A DNA stretch of 6,662 bases. Source: RGIG464 sp045643185. Its GTDB lineage: Bacteria > Myxococcota_A > Bradymonadia > UBA4248. Positions 1-6,028 of the stretch are shown piece after piece (the first letter of the stretch is position 1; the number at the start of each line of letters is the position of its first letter). Made by a program: the position numbers and the translations under genes. The stretch lies in assembly GCA_045643185.1 (NCBI GenBank), contig JAZUKH010000234.1:1-6662 (forward strand), in the 5' to 3' direction. The notes under the pieces are model-generated. The model was not told the origin of the DNA and made no database searches. It saw only the letters and a list, made by a program, of their open reading frames with translations.

Positions 1-2785
1 GCGGGATCGTGAACATGACGATGAACGGCTCACGATAGGATTCAAACTGCGAAGCCATGACCATGAAAACGAGGACGATCGAGATCATGAGGGCATAAGC
101 GAGGAATTTGAACGAATCCTGGAAATATTCAGCCGTACCGGAAACGCCATAATACCAATCGACGCCTTTATCGCGATCGATCGCCATCTGTTCCTGCAGA
201 TAAGTTTCGAAGCCATCCAACGTGGTACGCATATCCTTCTTCATCGTTTTGCCGGTGACAGGATCGGTATAGGAGTTGGCGAGCGTCAAGCTGACTTTCT
301 GGTAACGTTCCTGGTTTTTACGATCGATCTGGGTCGGAGCGAGGTTTTCGTAGACGTGAGCGACCGTGCCGAGGGGAACGATGGCGCCAGAGCTAGTCTG
401 GATCGGCATATTTTCGACTTCGTGAATATCGTTACGGAACGATTTGTCGTAGCGAACGACGATATTGTATTCGTCGCCTTCGTCGAGGTAGTGACTGGCT
501 TCCACACCACGGAAGAAGATCGTCACGAGCGTCGAGACCATGCTGGTGTTCAGACCGAGCTCAGACATTTTTTGACGGTCGTAGTCGATCTGGATCTGCG
601 GTTTCTGTTCGTCGACAGAGAGCTTCACTTCGGAGATGTCGGGGCGCGTGAGGGCAAAACGTTTGATGCGGTTTGTGATCTGACGCGTGACCTGAATATC
701 GTCGTAATAGATTTCAAGGTCGATATCGCCGCCGCCGCCGCCGCCGCCAGGGCCGCCACGGCCGCTGACCTGGTAAGTCAGACCCGGCACGTCTTTGAGT
801 GCCGCACGCGTTTCATCCATAATGTCATTGATGCTACGATCACGGAATTTGGGCTTGACTAACGGCACACGAATCGTTGCCGAGTTGACACCAGCCGAGA
901 ACATCGCACTAAAACCACTGTCGGACGAACCGGCATCGATCGAGATCATCCTGCGTTCCTCAGGAGGAACGACTTTTTCGATGATCGACTTCACGTCCTT
1001 CGCAATATTATAGGTCGTGCGCGCATCCGTGCCCATTTCGGTCTGGATCTTGACCTGCATGAACGAGTCGTCTGAAGTCGGCATGAATTCCATCGGAATC
1101 TTGGTGAAACCCCAGCAGGACAGAACGAAGAGCGCGAGAACAAAGATCGTGACGAGCCAACGGAATTTGATGCATTTACGCAGGAATTTCTCATAACCGG
1201 AACGCATACGATTCATGAAAGACTTCTTTTCATCTTCATTCAACGCATTCAGATCATCGACTTCAACGCCAGAATTGCTTTTGACGGTTTTATCAAATTT
1301 CGGGCTCTTGAGGAGGTAATACGAGAGCATCGGGACGAAGGTAACGGCAACGATCAACGAGATCGTAAGCGCACCACAGATCGTCAAAGACATATCGCGG
1401 AAGAGCATACCGGCGATGCCAGGCACAAAAAGGATCGGCACGAAAACGGCGAGCGTCGTCAACGTAGATGCCGTAATAGCCATCATGATCTCTTTGGCGC
1501 CCTTAACACAAGCCTGGAACGCGGTATCGCCTTCTTCACGGTGACGGAAGATGTTTTCGAGCGTCACGATGGAGTTATCAACGAGCATACCAACTGCGAG
1601 CGACAAACCGGCGAGCGACAGAACGTTGAGCGTCATGCCCATTTCAGCCATAAACGCGACCGTGCCCATCAACGAAGTCGGAATAGCGGTCGCAACGATC
1701 AACGACGTCGTCACGCTGCGGAAGAACGCGAGCAAGACGAAGAAAACGATGATAACAGCCAGAACGACAGTCTCTTCGAGGTTGCTGATGGACGACTCGA
1801 TGAACTCGGACTGGTCGTTGATCAAGTTCCAGGATAGACCAGGTTCAACAGAGATCGCATCAGGAATCTCAGCAATAAGATTCTTGGCAGCTTCGACCGT
1901 GTTGGCGCCCGACTGCTTGCTGGCGATCATAAGGACTGAGGATTTGCCGTTGACTTCCGTAAAACGACGCGATTCTTCGACGGTATCTTCAATCTCAGCA
2001 ACGTCCTTGAGTCGGATCGGGATCATGCGTCCCTGGTCATCGGCGCCGGCGCTCAACAGAATTTCGCCAACCTCTTCGACGGTGCGGAATTTACCCGCCG
2101 TCTGGATGTTCAAGTCACGTCCGGATGCTTCGATATAGCCACCGACAGACTGGGCGTTTTCGGCTGCGACCAACTGAACGATCGTTGCAGCTGAAATGTT
2201 GTAGGCTTCGAGTTTTTGCGGGTTCAAACGCACGTGGATCTCACGAAGTTCACCACCACCAATTTCGACCGACGAAATACCAAGAACACGTTCAAGACGA
2301 GGCTGAATACGGTCTTCCGCAATTTTACGAATATCGGAAGCAGGCATATCGCCCGTCAGGTTGAACATGACGATCGGCTGCATGGACGGGTCCATGGCGA
2401 TGACCATCGGCGCTTCGGATTCATCCGGAAGCGTACCCTTGACCAGGTCGAGCTTATTTCTCGTATCGATCTCGGCCTGATCCATGTCGTAGCCCCAGTC
2501 AAATTCCAGCATGACCATGCTGACATTCTGTTTTGAGGTCGACATGACGTTTTTCACGCCCGTAACCGAAACCGAGGTCTCTTCGATCGGTCTCGAAAGG
2601 AGCGTTTCAATATCGGCGGGGCTCGCTCCGACGTACGTCGTCACTACGATGATGTACGGGATATCCATATCAGGATAAAGATCGAGCTGCAGCCGGAAGA
2701 ATGAGAAAATACCGAACGCAATGACGAGGGTGTAAATCATCGTCATCGTTACACGGTTTTTTACGGAATACCCGGGTAGACTCAT
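1..2785 (-). CDS. RND multidrug efflux permease (AcrB/HAE1-like), C-terminus cut by window edge
   Basis: This inner-membrane proton-driven pump works with a periplasmic adaptor and an outer-membrane channel to expel drugs or other amphiphiles. I translated 928 residues by reading the reverse strand. The ATG at 2785 is preceded by AAGAGG (2791-2796) at 5 bases. Visible in order: TM1 with the classic N-terminus (about 11-30, then LDLYPDMDIP), the first periplasmic porter region (about 40-335), TM2-TM6 (about 340-490), a charged cytoplasmic linker (about 493-535), TM7 (about 543-562), the second periplasmic region (about 563-890) and TM8/TM9, ending in MASQFESYREPFIVMFTIP. TM4 carries GMLVDNSIVTLENI (399-412): Asp403 matches the first proton-relay Asp of AcrB, and the second is Asn404, a common HAE1 variant. 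The TM10 Lys lies outside the window. A run of seven Gly sits at 680-686. AcrB has about 1,049 residues, so roughly 100-150 are missing. The adaptor gene lies upstream on the same strand. Family assignment is firm; substrate is unknown. Confidence 0.96.
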   Translation of the reverse strand, partial: MSLPGYSVKNRVTMTMIYTLVIAFGIFSFFRLQLDLYPDMDIPYIIVVTTYVGASPADIETLLSRPIEETSVSVTGVKNVMSTSKQNVSMVMLEFDWGYDMDQAEIDTRNKLDLVKGTLPDESEAPMVIAMDPSMQPIVMFNLTGDMPASDIRKIAEDRIQPRLERVLGISSVEIGGGELREIHVRLNPQKLEAYNISAATIVQLVAAENAQSVGGYIEASGRDLNIQTAGKFRTVEEVGEILLSAGADDQGRMIPIRLKDVAEIEDTVEESRRFTEVNGKSSVLMIASKQSGANTVEAAKNLIAEIPDAISVEPGLSWNLINDQSEFIESSISNLEETVVLAVIIVFFVLLAFFRSVTTSLIVATAIPTSLMGTVAFMAEMGMTLNVLSLAGLSLAVGMLVDNSIVTLENIFRHREEGDTAFQACVKGAKEIMMAITASTLTTLAVFVPILFVPGIAGMLFRDMSLTICGALTISLIVAVTFVPMLSYYLLKSPKFDKTVKSNSGVEVDDLNALNEDEKKSFMNRMRSGYEKFLRKCIKFRWLVTIFVLALFVLSCWGFTKIPMEFMPTSDDSFMQVKIQTEMGTDARTTYNIAKDVKSIIEKVVPPEERRMISIDAGSSDSGFSAMFSAGVNSATIRVPLVKPKFRDRSINDIMDETRAALKDVPGLTYQVSGRGGPGGGGGGGDIDLEIYYDDIQVTRQITNRIKRFALTRPDISEVKLSVDEQKPQIQIDYDRQKMSELGLNTSMVSTLVTIFFRGVEASHYLDEGDEYNIVVRYDKSFRNDIHEVENMPIQTSSGAIVPLGTVAHVYENLAPTQIDRKNQERYQKVSLTLANSYTDPVTGKTMKKDMRTTLDGFETYLQEQMAIDRDKGVDWYYGVSGTAEYFQDSFKFLAYALMISIVLVFMVMASQFESYREPFIVMFTIP
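728..748. repeat. (GCC)7 trinucleotide run inside the pump gene
   Basis: Seven perfect GCC units on the plus strand read as seven GGC glycine codons on the coding strand (pump residues 680-686). They extend a Gly-rich stretch (GRGGPG before, DIDLEI after) in the second periplasmic porter domain. Loss or gain of a unit would change the Gly run without breaking the frame. Confidence 0.9.
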
Positions 2786-2890
2786 GATTACCTCTTCTAA
2801 ATATGAGGAAGGTCAAAACGAATAACGCAACGCAGACGCTGCGGGTTCGCATAACGACAATTATCGAGTGATTTTTATTTCATGCCCTAT
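2786..2890 (-). promoter_or_regulatory. Leader of the pump gene with candidate -10 and a small hairpin
   Basis: Because a terminator follows the adaptor gene, the pump may need its own promoter here. On the minus strand GATAAT (2860-2865) matches the -10 consensus at five of six positions. The hexamer 17 bases upstream, AGGGCA (2883-2888), matches the -35 at only three of six, so the promoter is tentative. The resulting leader would be about 70 bases and would contain a small perfect inverted repeat CGCAG-ACG-CTGCG (2831-2843). The ribosome binding site AAGAGG (2791-2796) is well placed for the ATG at 2785. Confidence 0.3.
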
Positions 2891-2928
2891 CCATATTGGA
2901 CAGGCTGCCAAATTTCATTCTTAATCAC

Positions 2929-2975
2929 AAAAAAGGCGCGCAGGAACGGCGGAACCCGAGCAACTGCGCGCCTTT
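2929..2975 (-). terminator. Rho-independent terminator after the adaptor gene
   Basis: A perfect 12-bp inverted repeat (arms 2932-2943 and 2964-2975, AAAGGCGCGCAG / CTGCGCGCCTTT) with a 20-base loop is followed on the minus strand by six T (2929-2934, the last ones overlapping the arm). The GC-rich core and downstream T run are the standard form of an intrinsic terminator. It lies about 30 bases past the adaptor stop (3004) and about 145 bases before the pump start (2785). On the plus strand only three T follow the stem, so it should act mainly on minus-strand transcription. Confidence 0.85.
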
Positions 2976-3003
2976 CAAGACAATGCGATAGTCAAAAAAA
3001 TGA

Positions 3004-4299
3004 TTAGGACTCCGTGTTGGCCTGCGGAGCTTTTTCTGCAGCCGGTTCGGCAGCCGCAGCCGGTTCAACAACAGCAGCCGCATCAGCTGCAGCAGCCGGA
3101 GCAGTCGCTTCGACCGCAGGTGCCGCCTGATTCTTGGCGACAGCCGGTGCCGAAGCCGAATTCGTGTTCTTATTGACGACATGGTCGCCGTCTTTCAACG
3201 AGTGATGACCACGGGTGATCAGTTTGTCGCCAGCCTTGAGGCCGCTGATGATCTCGACGATGTCACCGCTGTATTCACCGACTTCCACGACACGAGCCTC
3301 GGCCGTATTGTCGTCTTTGAGCACGTAAACGCGGCGCAGAGACTGGCCGGTCACCTGCTGCGCGAGCAACTCAGGTTCGAGGATGAGCGCCGTCGGCGGC
3401 ACGACAATGGCGTCGTTCGTCGTCTCAAGACTGAGCTCGGCACGCGTGTACATACCCGGTTTGAACTTATAAAGTCCGTTCGATTCGAGCTTGACGTTCG
3501 GGAATTCCGCTTCGATCGTATTCGTACGCGTCGCCGCATTGACATACGGCATGATGCGCGTGATCTTGGCCACGACGACTTCGCCGGGGAACGCGTCAAA
3601 ACGAAGACGAACATCCTGACCCATGCTCAAATACGGCGTATCGCCTTCGTTCACGTTCAACGTGACTTTGAGCGTCGCAAGGTCGTTGAGGATACAAAGC
3701 GGCATCGCCGAAGAAGCAATGTCACCAACTTCCGAATTCTTGTTGCTGATAACGCCGTCGATCGGCGCAATCACACGGGCATAGTCCAAACCGAGTTTGG
3801 TCTGTTCCTGCGTCGCAAGCAACTGCTGTTTCGTGGCGAGCAGCGTCGTCACACCATCCTGGGCCTGATCGTAGTTCTGACGGCTCACGATGTTCGATTC
3901 ATACATGCTCTGAACACGCTTCAACTCACGTTCAGCCGCTTTCAGCTGAGCGTCCACGCTCTTGATCTGGGCATTCAGGGCATCAAGACCTTTTTTGGAC
4001 ACTTCGTTGCGGATCTCCGCAATGATCTGGCCTTTCTGAACGAAGTCACCGTTCTCCCACGGGTACTTCAAAATACGTTCGCTTGCGAGCGGAATGACCT
4101 TGACACTCTTGGCCGCGGCAACATTACCAACATAAGCACGCGTACGCGTAAAACTGGAGGTCGTGACCAGCTGCGTTTCAACCGGGATCTCGAGGACTTC
4201 GTCACTCATGGCTCCGGAACTTTGCTCCTGCGTGTCGCAGGCAGATAACAGAAGAGAGGCAGACAAAATCATGGCTGCCAAAAGACTGAATTTACGCAT
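3004..4299 (-). CDS. RND periplasmic adaptor (membrane fusion) lipoprotein, AcrA-like
   Basis: This adaptor links the RND pump encoded downstream on the same strand to an outer-membrane channel. The 431-residue protein starts at ATG 4299 behind a perfect AAGGAG (4308-4313, 8-base spacing). A signal peptide ends in the lipobox LSAC (Cys21). Asp22 at +2 would favour inner-membrane retention by the enterobacterial rule, as in AcrA. Domains: beta-barrel/lipoyl N-half (about 40-100, with GDFVQKGQIIAEIRNEV), an alpha-helical coiled-coil hairpin (about 101-172), lipoyl C-half (about 173-200, YARVIAPIDGVISNKNSEVG), beta-barrel (about 205-295) and the membrane-proximal domain with VVPPTALI (299-306) through about 375. 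Residues 378-431 are an unusual Ala/Pro/Glu-rich tail. A terminator follows the stop. The substrate cannot be told from sequence, and no regulator gene is adjacent. Confidence 0.95.
   Translation of the reverse strand: MRKFSLLAAMILSASLLLSACDTQEQSSGAMSDEVLEIPVETQLVTTSSFTRTRAYVGNVAAAKSVKVIPLASERILKYPWENGDFVQKGQIIAEIRNEVSKKGLDALNAQIKSVDAQLKAAERELKRVQSMYESNIVSRQNYDQAQDGVTTLLATKQQLLATQEQTKLGLDYARVIAPIDGVISNKNSEVGDIASSAMPLCILNDLATLKVTLNVNEGDTPYLSMGQDVRLRFDAFPGEVVVAKITRIMPYVNAATRTNTIEAEFPNVKLESNGLYKFKPGMYTRAELSLETTNDAIVVPPTALILEPELLAQQVTGQSLRRVYVLKDDNTAEARVVEVGEYSGDIVEIISGLKAGDKLITRGHHSLKDGDHVVNKNTNSASAPAVAKNQAAPAVEATAPAAAADAAAVVEPAAAAEPAAEKAPQANTES
3007..3168 (-). repeat. Low-complexity Ala/Pro-rich tail coding segment of the adaptor
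   Basis: The last 54 residues of the adaptor (378-431) are dominated by Ala, Pro, Glu and Val. The DNA contains many imperfect GCAGCC and GCAGC-like triplet repeats. Canonical AcrA-type adaptors end shortly after the membrane-proximal domain or have a short disordered tail. This one is probably disordered and periplasmic, resembling Ala/Pro-rich spacer segments in other envelope proteins. No function can be assigned. Confidence 0.8.
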
Positions 4300-4336
4300 G
4301 TTAGCGACTCCTTATATCTGACTTAGTATCTATAAC

Positions 4337-4351
4337 AGATGACAGACATCT
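4337..4351. promoter_or_regulatory. Candidate operator upstream of the adaptor gene
   Basis: A 5-bp inverted repeat AGATG-ACAGA-CATCT lies about 40 bases upstream of the adaptor start, where a repressor of an efflux operon would often bind. The nearby TATCT at 4314-4318 and 4327-4331 is a short direct repeat. The arms are short enough to occur by chance, and no regulator gene is in the window. Confidence 0.2.
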
Positions 4352-4583
4352 TTTCCCCCAAAGGGACGTTTAGCGCGATTTTGTGAACATTGCAACCACT
4401 AACACCTACATGTGTCTATTTCGTGGTCCGCCGTAGACGAACACCTAACCCTTGGGGTGCGCGCCTTATTCCCTCCGACGAAAAAAAATCGACTTTTTTG
4501 CCAACTTTTGGACGAAATGACGTGCGCGTCCCGTGCGCAAAACAAATTCCTATATGCCGTCATGTCTTCCCAAAACCGACATT

Positions 4584-4598
4584 GCGACCCATGGTCGC
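4584..4598. repeat. Inverted repeat GCGACC-CAT-GGTCGC
   Basis: A perfect 6-bp inverted repeat with a 3-base centre that includes CCATGG. It lies in the gene-free spacer and could be a protein-binding site or a small hairpin. It has no neighbouring T run, so it is not a terminator. Confidence 0.45.
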
Positions 4599-4665
4599 AG
4601 AAGCTGTGACTTATGCGAGTTTTTTGATAATTGTGCAAACAAATTTCACGATAGAAAATCCAGAT

Positions 4666-4733
4666 TTTTTGCGTGTCGCATGCACGCTATGAGCATGTCG
4701 TCTGCACGGCAGTTTTTGCGTGTCGTATGCGCG
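4666..4733. repeat. Pair of 21-bp direct repeats with two mismatches
   Basis: The copies lie at 4666-4686 and 4713-4733, start to start 47 bases apart. Both begin TTTTTGCGTGTCG and differ only by C/T at position 14 and A/G at position 19. The first copy also contains GCGTG-7 bases-CACGC (4671-4687). Between them is a short hairpin CTGC-ACG-GCAG (4702-4712) running into the T5 of the second copy. The second copy abuts the tandem hairpins at 4732-4800. This may be a duplicated binding site or part of a small repeated element. Confidence 0.6.
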
Positions 4734-4800
4734 GGCTAGTTCGCTTCGCTCACTACGCCCGACGCGCTCGCCTATTTGGCATTCGCCAAATACGGCGAGC
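4732..4800. repeat. Two tandem hairpins, REP-like palindromic element
   Basis: The first hairpin has arms 4732-4744 and 4748-4761 (CGGGC-TAGT...GC with GC...ACTA-c-GCCCG, one bulge and one two-base mismatch) around a TTC loop. The second is stronger: GCTCGCCTATTTGGC (4766-4780) pairs fully with 4785-4800 apart from one bulged C at 4793, around an ATTC loop. Only four bases separate them. No T run follows on either strand, so ordinary intrinsic termination is unlikely. The form resembles REP/BIME-type or other interspersed palindromic elements, or a structured RNA. Nothing in the window repeats it. Confidence 0.7.
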
Positions 4801-4863
4801 CTAAAGCTGAACAACGTGGATATTTTCAAATCGGCGTGAATATAGCTGACAACGCGCTCAATT

Positions 4864-4907
4864 CTATGAACATCGTGTGGAATGACGCGTCAAAAAGTGC
4901 TATGAAC
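4864..4907 (+). promoter_or_regulatory. Palindrome TGACGCGTCA flanked by CTATGAAC direct repeats
   Basis: A perfect 10-bp palindrome (4883-4892) lies between two identical octamers CTATGAAC at 4864-4871 and 4900-4907. It is about 90 bases upstream of the lipoprotein start, a plausible place for an activator or repressor site. Whether it is regulatory is inference; the repeats themselves are seen directly. Confidence 0.35.
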
Positions 4908-4946
4908 GCGCGCCGACCTGAACTGGTCACGCAACGTGTTCACGAC

Positions 4947-4961
4947 GCGCCAACATGGCGC
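4947..4961 (+). repeat. Hairpin GCGCCA-ACA-TGGCGC just upstream of the lipoprotein ribosome binding site
   Basis: A perfect 6-bp stem with a 3-base loop sits 10 bases before the AGGA of the lipoprotein gene. It contains the upstream in-frame ATG at 4955, which argues against that ATG as a start. It could stabilise the 5' end of the message or act as a binding site. Confidence 0.5.
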
Positions 4962-4970
4962 TTTACAATA

Positions 4971-4974
4971 AGGA
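4971..4974 (+). promoter_or_regulatory. Ribosome binding site fixing the lipoprotein start
   Basis: AGGA lies 10 bases before the ATG at 4985. The in-frame ATG at 4955 has no such site and would add ten residues in front of a clean signal peptide, so 4985 is preferred. Confidence 0.8.
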
Positions 4975-4984
4975 CTTGTTGAAT

Positions 4985-6028
4985 ATGAAATTGACGAAAC
5001 TTGCTCTTTTGTTCGCCGCAACAGCCATGTTTGCCCTGGGATGCAGCGACGACGATTCGAACGACACCAACCAGACACAGACAGGCGACCAGAAAACAGG
5101 CGACGACCAGAAAACAGACGACGACAAAAAGACAGACGACAAAGTCGAATGCACAAAGAATCTTTGTATGGTCGAATGGGCTGATCACCAGGAAGACAAC
5201 AGTCTTGAACTCGGTCCCGAATACAAAATCTGTAACAACGGCAAATGGGGCGAAGATGCGTCATGTCAGAACGGCCAGATCTGTCTGGACGGCGGCTGCG
5301 TTGACGCCTTCGAAGTCAACAGCAAAGACGCCTGTTACGTCGATCCCACCGATACGAGCAAAGGCTCACAACCCGTCGGCTATGGCAAATGCACGGCGAA
5401 TGGCAACAACGCCATCGTCTGCGGTTCCAAAGGCGCGCTCAAAGTCTGGACCTGCCTGCAGCCCTGTTCGGATGGCGCAAACGGCATCGTCAACTGCCCC
5501 GACGAATTGCCTGAGGAAGAAAAAGTCTACGAATGCAACCCGAAAGAATTCAAAGTGTCTTGCAGCGCTGACGGATCGACCGTCACCGTGTGCAAAAAAC
5601 ACATTGTTACCGAGTGGAAATGTGCCAACAATGACTGCAGCGTAAACGCCGCCAAAAACGAGATCACCAAGTGCACACACGAAGACGAAACCGGTGCACT
5701 CAAAGTCGGCGGCAACATCGGTGATGCCTGTTCCTATTCCGATTACCAGGAGAACTGCGGCACGGGCGCCTTCGGTGACTATGCCGTCAAATGCTACGGC
5801 GGCAGCGTCGATATCGTCCCCTGCGGTTCCTGCAAAACCACCGCGGGCTCCAAAACCGTCACCTGTGATGGTGAACCGACTTGTGATGCCTCGGTCGACG
5901 TCGACCCGCACTGCGAATATGACGGCAAAATCATCACTTACTGCACGAACAATAATGTTTGGGAGATCGCCGCTTGTGACAACTGTGACGGCTCAAAAGA
6001 CAGCATCATTGCCTGCATGATGAACTAG
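4985..6028 (+). CDS. Cysteine-rich multi-module surface lipoprotein, function unknown
   Basis: The 347-residue protein starts MKLTKLALLF and has a lipobox FALGC (Cys20). Ser21 at +2 would permit outer-membrane sorting by the enterobacterial rule. Residues 21-55 are a disordered Asp/Lys/Thr/Gln linker with tandem TGDQK-like units. The rest holds 30 cysteines in five blocks of six: 56-105, 117-171, 184-230, 249-294 and 300-344. Blocks 2-5 share the spacing C-x(8-18)-C-x(9-11)-C-x(9-10)-C-x(2-4)-C-x(9-11)-C and motifs such as VxxC..W.C..C. Block 1 differs (NGKW, NGQxC, DGGC). Each block could form three disulfides after export. No catalytic motif is seen. Similar Cys-rich lipoproteins are frequent in Myxococcota-like bacteria, where they are mostly uncharacterised; a role in surface binding or adhesion is inference only. 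The stop overlaps the convergent GNAT gene by four bases. Confidence 0.9.
   Translation: MKLTKLALLFAATAMFALGCSDDDSNDTNQTQTGDQKTGDDQKTDDDKKTDDKVECTKNLCMVEWADHQEDNSLELGPEYKICNNGKWGEDASCQNGQICLDGGCVDAFEVNSKDACYVDPTDTSKGSQPVGYGKCTANGNNAIVCGSKGALKVWTCLQPCSDGANGIVNCPDELPEEEKVYECNPKEFKVSCSADGSTVTVCKKHIVTEWKCANNDCSVNAAKNEITKCTHEDETGALKVGGNIGDACSYSDYQENCGTGAFGDYAVKCYGGSVDIVPCGSCKTTAGSKTVTCDGEPTCDASVDVDPHCEYDGKIITYCTNNNVWEIAACDNCDGSKDSIIACMMN
5081..5143 (+). repeat. Tandem repeat coding the acidic linker of the lipoprotein
   Basis: Four degenerate in-frame units beginning ACAGGCGAC or ACAGACGAC encode TGDQK, TGDDQK, TDDDKK and TDDK (residues 33-53). Units differ by whole codons, as expected from slippage or unequal exchange. 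The segment is a flexible spacer between the lipid anchor and the first cysteine block. Confidence 0.75.

Larger units (their letters stand above)
4300..4984. other. Divergent spacer with no convincing gene
   Basis: This stretch of 685 bases separates the starts of the adaptor gene (minus) and the cysteine-rich lipoprotein gene (plus), so both promoters should lie here. Several short ORFs exist on both strands (for example 4390-4692 plus and 4399-4638 minus). They overlap one another, lack a good ribosome binding site and have no recognisable protein features. The spacer holds short A and T runs (A8 at 4481-4488, T6 at 4494-4499) and many inverted repeats, the clearest of which are listed separately. 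I found no strong sigma70-type promoter by eye. A small RNA is possible but unproven. Confidence 0.6.

Noticed and set aside
356..862. 168-codon plus-strand open frame within the pump region
   Set aside because: It is antisense to the well-supported RND pump and has no recognisable features.
2670..2852. Minus-strand ORF whose first residues resemble a signal peptide, overlapping the pump start
   Set aside because: It is out of frame with the pump, lacks a ribosome binding site, and runs into the conserved pump N-terminus in the wrong frame.
3181..4248. 355-codon open frame on the plus strand opposite the adaptor gene
   Set aside because: It is fully antisense to a gene with a clear AcrA-like product, and its His/Arg/Asp-heavy composition is what reverse reading of that gene gives.
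4390..4692. 100-codon plus-strand open frame in the spacer
   Set aside because: It has no good ribosome binding site, shows random-looking composition and is overlapped by open frames in other phases and on the other strand.
4702..4717. CTGC-ACG-GCAG followed by T5 as a plus-strand terminator
   Set aside because: A 4-bp stem is too weak, and no gene ends upstream on that strand.
4964..4969. TACAAT, a near-consensus -10 box
   Set aside because: Transcription would start at about the ribosome binding site (4971-4974), losing it, and no -35 lies at proper spacing.
4955..4984. Upstream in-frame ATG for the lipoprotein
   Set aside because: It lies in a hairpin, has no ribosome binding site, and would precede a normal signal peptide that starts at 4985 behind AGGA.
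5366..5911. 181-codon minus-strand open frame opposite the lipoprotein
   Set aside because: The plus-strand frame has a signal peptide, lipobox and modular cysteines; the opposite frame is a shadow.
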